Shown here piece by piece: positions 13,460 to 15,037 of a stretch of DNA of 15,037 nucleotides. The position numbers and the translations under genes are program-made. This stretch comes from Nanobdellota archaeon. Lineage in GTDB: Archaea; Nanobdellota; Nanobdellia; Woesearchaeales; JAGLGH01. How positions within the stretch are numbered: the stretch's first letter is position 1; every line of letters begins with the position of its first letter. The notes beneath the pieces are model-generated. The model had not been told where the DNA came from and searched no databases. It saw only the letters and a program-made list of their open reading frames with translations. The DNA lies in NCBI GenBank assembly GCA_023144115.1, contig JAGLGH010000089.1:1-15037 (forward strand), written 5' to 3'.

Positions 13460-15037
13460 TTATCCTAGTACTTCTTTTAATTTTAATGTACTTTTTATTT
13501 GTTTAACATATTTTTTTTCATTATTAAAACAAACTTCTGCTTTTGTTGGTTGGTGTAATTTTCTAAGTGCTAATCCTCTTAATTTCCAGGCAGGAGGTTC
13601 ATGGTCATCGATATCTAGAATTTTCTTTGTGACATCTAGAACCTCTTTATGTTTACTTAGTTGAAGAAGAGAATCTGCCTTATTGATTAAAGTCGGAATA
13701 TCATAATTATATTTAAGAGATTTATTAAAAAACTTTAAAGCTCCTTTAGGATCCTCTTTTCTAAGAGCAATCAAACCTTTATTTTTTAAGACAAAAGAAT
13801 TCAATGGAAATAATTTAAAAATATCCTCCAAAAATCTCTCTGCTTCATCAACTTCCCCTTTATTTTGCATGCAAATAGATTTATTAGACCAACCTAATGC
13901 AAAATTTTTATCTAATTCAATTGTTTTTTCAAAACATTCTTGAGCTAAATTATTAAATGTTTCAGAATCATTAGAAATAAATCTTGAGTTTCTTTCACAG
14001 ATTACACCTTTATTATTGATGGCATCAATATTCAAAGGATCATTTAAAAGTATTTTTTTATTGAGATCAAAAGCCTTTTTTAAATCTAAATCTTCTGTGT
14101 ATAAGTTAACTAATGTTACTGAAAGAATGTTAGAATCAGGAAACAGTTTAATTTTTTCTTCTAGATAAGTTACTCCCTCTGATATCTTTTTACTTGCTTT
14201 TAAGATTGATGCTTTATTATTAATAGCTACAATAAAATTTGAATCTTGTTTTAATGCCTCTTCTACTAGTTTTAAAGCGTCATCAAACCGTCCTTTTCTT
14301 CTTAAGTTGTGGGCTTTGTTATTAAGTGCAAACTTATTCTCTTTATCAATCTCAAGAACTTCATCACAACATTTATTTGATTCATCTAAATCACCAAATC
14401 TTTCAAAAATGAATGCTTTTAATAAAAGAGCAGAAATATTTTTAGGAGTTATTTTGAGAGACTTGTTGATGAAAAAGATAGCATCATCTTTCTTGTTAAA
14501 TAATTGGAACAAGCTTGCAAATTGTTGATATAACAAAGACTGAATATTCACATCTAATTTCTCAAATTCTTGAATATTCTCTTTTATTATAGTACATAGA
14601 CTTTCTTCAGGTTCATTAGAATCAAATTTGACCTTATTGGTGTTCAATGATATATCAATGCCAAAAGTTTTACCTATCTCTTTAGGAATTTTTATTATTT
14701 CTTCAGGTCGTTTTACATCTAAAATTCTTAAAGGGATTTCTTCATCTGGAAAGAAATCTTCAAAAATATTTGGATGTCGAAATAAAATGTTTTGAAAATG
14801 TAATCCTGTCCAATTTAATATTTTAGGATATGTAGTTGTTCCTATTTTTTCAATTTCATCCTGACATTGAGGCGTTAAGTGCATGTTGGACATAATCACA
14901 ATCTTATCAATTTTGTTAAGATTCGCAGCTTGAATCTTTCCAGAAATATTATCAAAGGAAACACCTTTCCCATAGCGTTTACATTCAAATCTCCATTTTT
15001 CAACAATTTCAGTTAAACCATCAGGTGCGTTAGTTTT
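13460..15037 (-). CDS. Restriction-endonuclease-like/TPR fusion protein, N-terminus beyond the right edge
   Basis: The frame is open through base 15037, giving 525 visible residues. A GTG at 14899 could begin a 479-aa protein, but coding continues upstream of it. Visible residues 1-95 look like an Mrr-type PD-(D/E)xK nuclease: D6 in APDGLTEI, then E18-C19-K20 in WRFECKRYGKGV, helix FDNISGKIQAANLNKIDKI, strand VIMSNMHLTPQCQDEI, then ILNWTGLHFQNIL. About residues 150-525 contain roughly ten TPR-like units (for example KEDPKGALKFFNKSLKYNYD and DALKLVEEALKQD). The nuclease part would cut or bind nucleic acid; the TPR array would recognise a partner or signal. The 187-aa gene follows by 19 nt. The defence role is inferred from this fusion. 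Confidence 0.85.
   Translation of the reverse strand, partial: KTNAPDGLTEIVEKWRFECKRYGKGVSFDNISGKIQAANLNKIDKIVIMSNMHLTPQCQDEIEKIGTTTYPKILNWTGLHFQNILFRHPNIFEDFFPDEEIPLRILDVKRPEEIIKIPKEIGKTFGIDISLNTNKVKFDSNEPEESLCTIIKENIQEFEKLDVNIQSLLYQQFASLFQLFNKKDDAIFFINKSLKITPKNISALLLKAFIFERFGDLDESNKCCDEVLEIDKENKFALNNKAHNLRRKGRFDDALKLVEEALKQDSNFIVAINNKASILKASKKISEGVTYLEEKIKLFPDSNILSVTLVNLYTEDLDLKKAFDLNKKILLNDPLNIDAINNKGVICERNSRFISNDSETFNNLAQECFEKTIELDKNFALGWSNKSICMQNKGEVDEAERFLEDIFKLFPLNSFVLKNKGLIALRKEDPKGALKFFNKSLKYNYDIPTLINKADSLLQLSKHKEVLDVTKKILDIDDHEPPAWKLRGLALRKLHQPTKAEVCFNNEKKYVKQIKSTLKLKEVLG

Noticed and set aside
14307..14528. 73-codon plus-strand open frame opposite the TPR gene
   Set aside because: Antisense shadow; no ribosome-binding site, and the TPR reading on the other strand is far more convincing.

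Overview
The window is archaeal chromosomal DNA, AT-rich, most likely from a small-genome DPANN-type lineage (Woesearchaeota/Pacearchaeota-like). Evidence: an archaeal EF-1alpha followed by archaeal uS10, an archaeal/eukaryotic-type uS15, a tRNA-Ser(GGA) with an intron at position 37/38, an archaeosortase-like membrane protein, DUF371 and PUA-domain proteins, TATA boxes about 26 nt before several start codons (leaderless mRNAs), and oligo-T terminators. The phylum is inferred from protein style and was not tested by any search.

Layout. (1) 1-1331, minus strand: two secreted proteins in one operon. The first carries a DUF1566/Lcl-type C-terminal domain; the second runs off the left edge. (2) 1592-3106, minus: a tight operon mntA-hepT-DUF371-PUA, in which a nucleotidyltransferase/HEPN toxin-antitoxin pair precedes two archaeal housekeeping-type genes. 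(3) 3236-7079, minus: a small conserved-looking helical protein, a flavodoxin, a long coiled-coil protein, an archaeosortase/exosortase-family protein and ribosomal protein S15. (4) 7319-11343, plus: an unrecognised 236-aa protein, EF-1alpha, S10, a putative lipoprotein, the intron-containing tRNA-Ser, and two overlapping small membrane-protein genes. The second of these encodes only 45 aa and is rich in glycine-zipper motifs. (5) 11340-11558: a possible decayed secreted-protein gene. (6) 11559-15037, minus: an accessory-looking block with a helical protein whose C-terminus resembles pPIWI-associated predicted nucleases, a 390-nt gene-free stretch, a 187-aa helical protein with a Gln/Asn-rich linker, and a TPR protein whose frame continues to the right edge and begins with a restriction-endonuclease-like (Mrr-type) segment carrying PD...ECK.

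How the genes fit together. The core of the window is translation (S15, EF-1alpha, S10, tRNA-Ser, a PUA RNA-binding protein). The archaeosortase and the secreted proteins belong to surface biology. The right-hand block (nuclease-TPR, 187-aa partner, 308-aa putative nuclease) is the best candidate for an undescribed system. It resembles a host-defence or genome-conflict module, but that assignment rests on domain resemblance only.

Several start codons are placed downstream of the longest possible frame because a TATA box or Shine-Dalgarno sequence fits the later start: 2470, 3106, 4081, 6455, 7319 and 10952.
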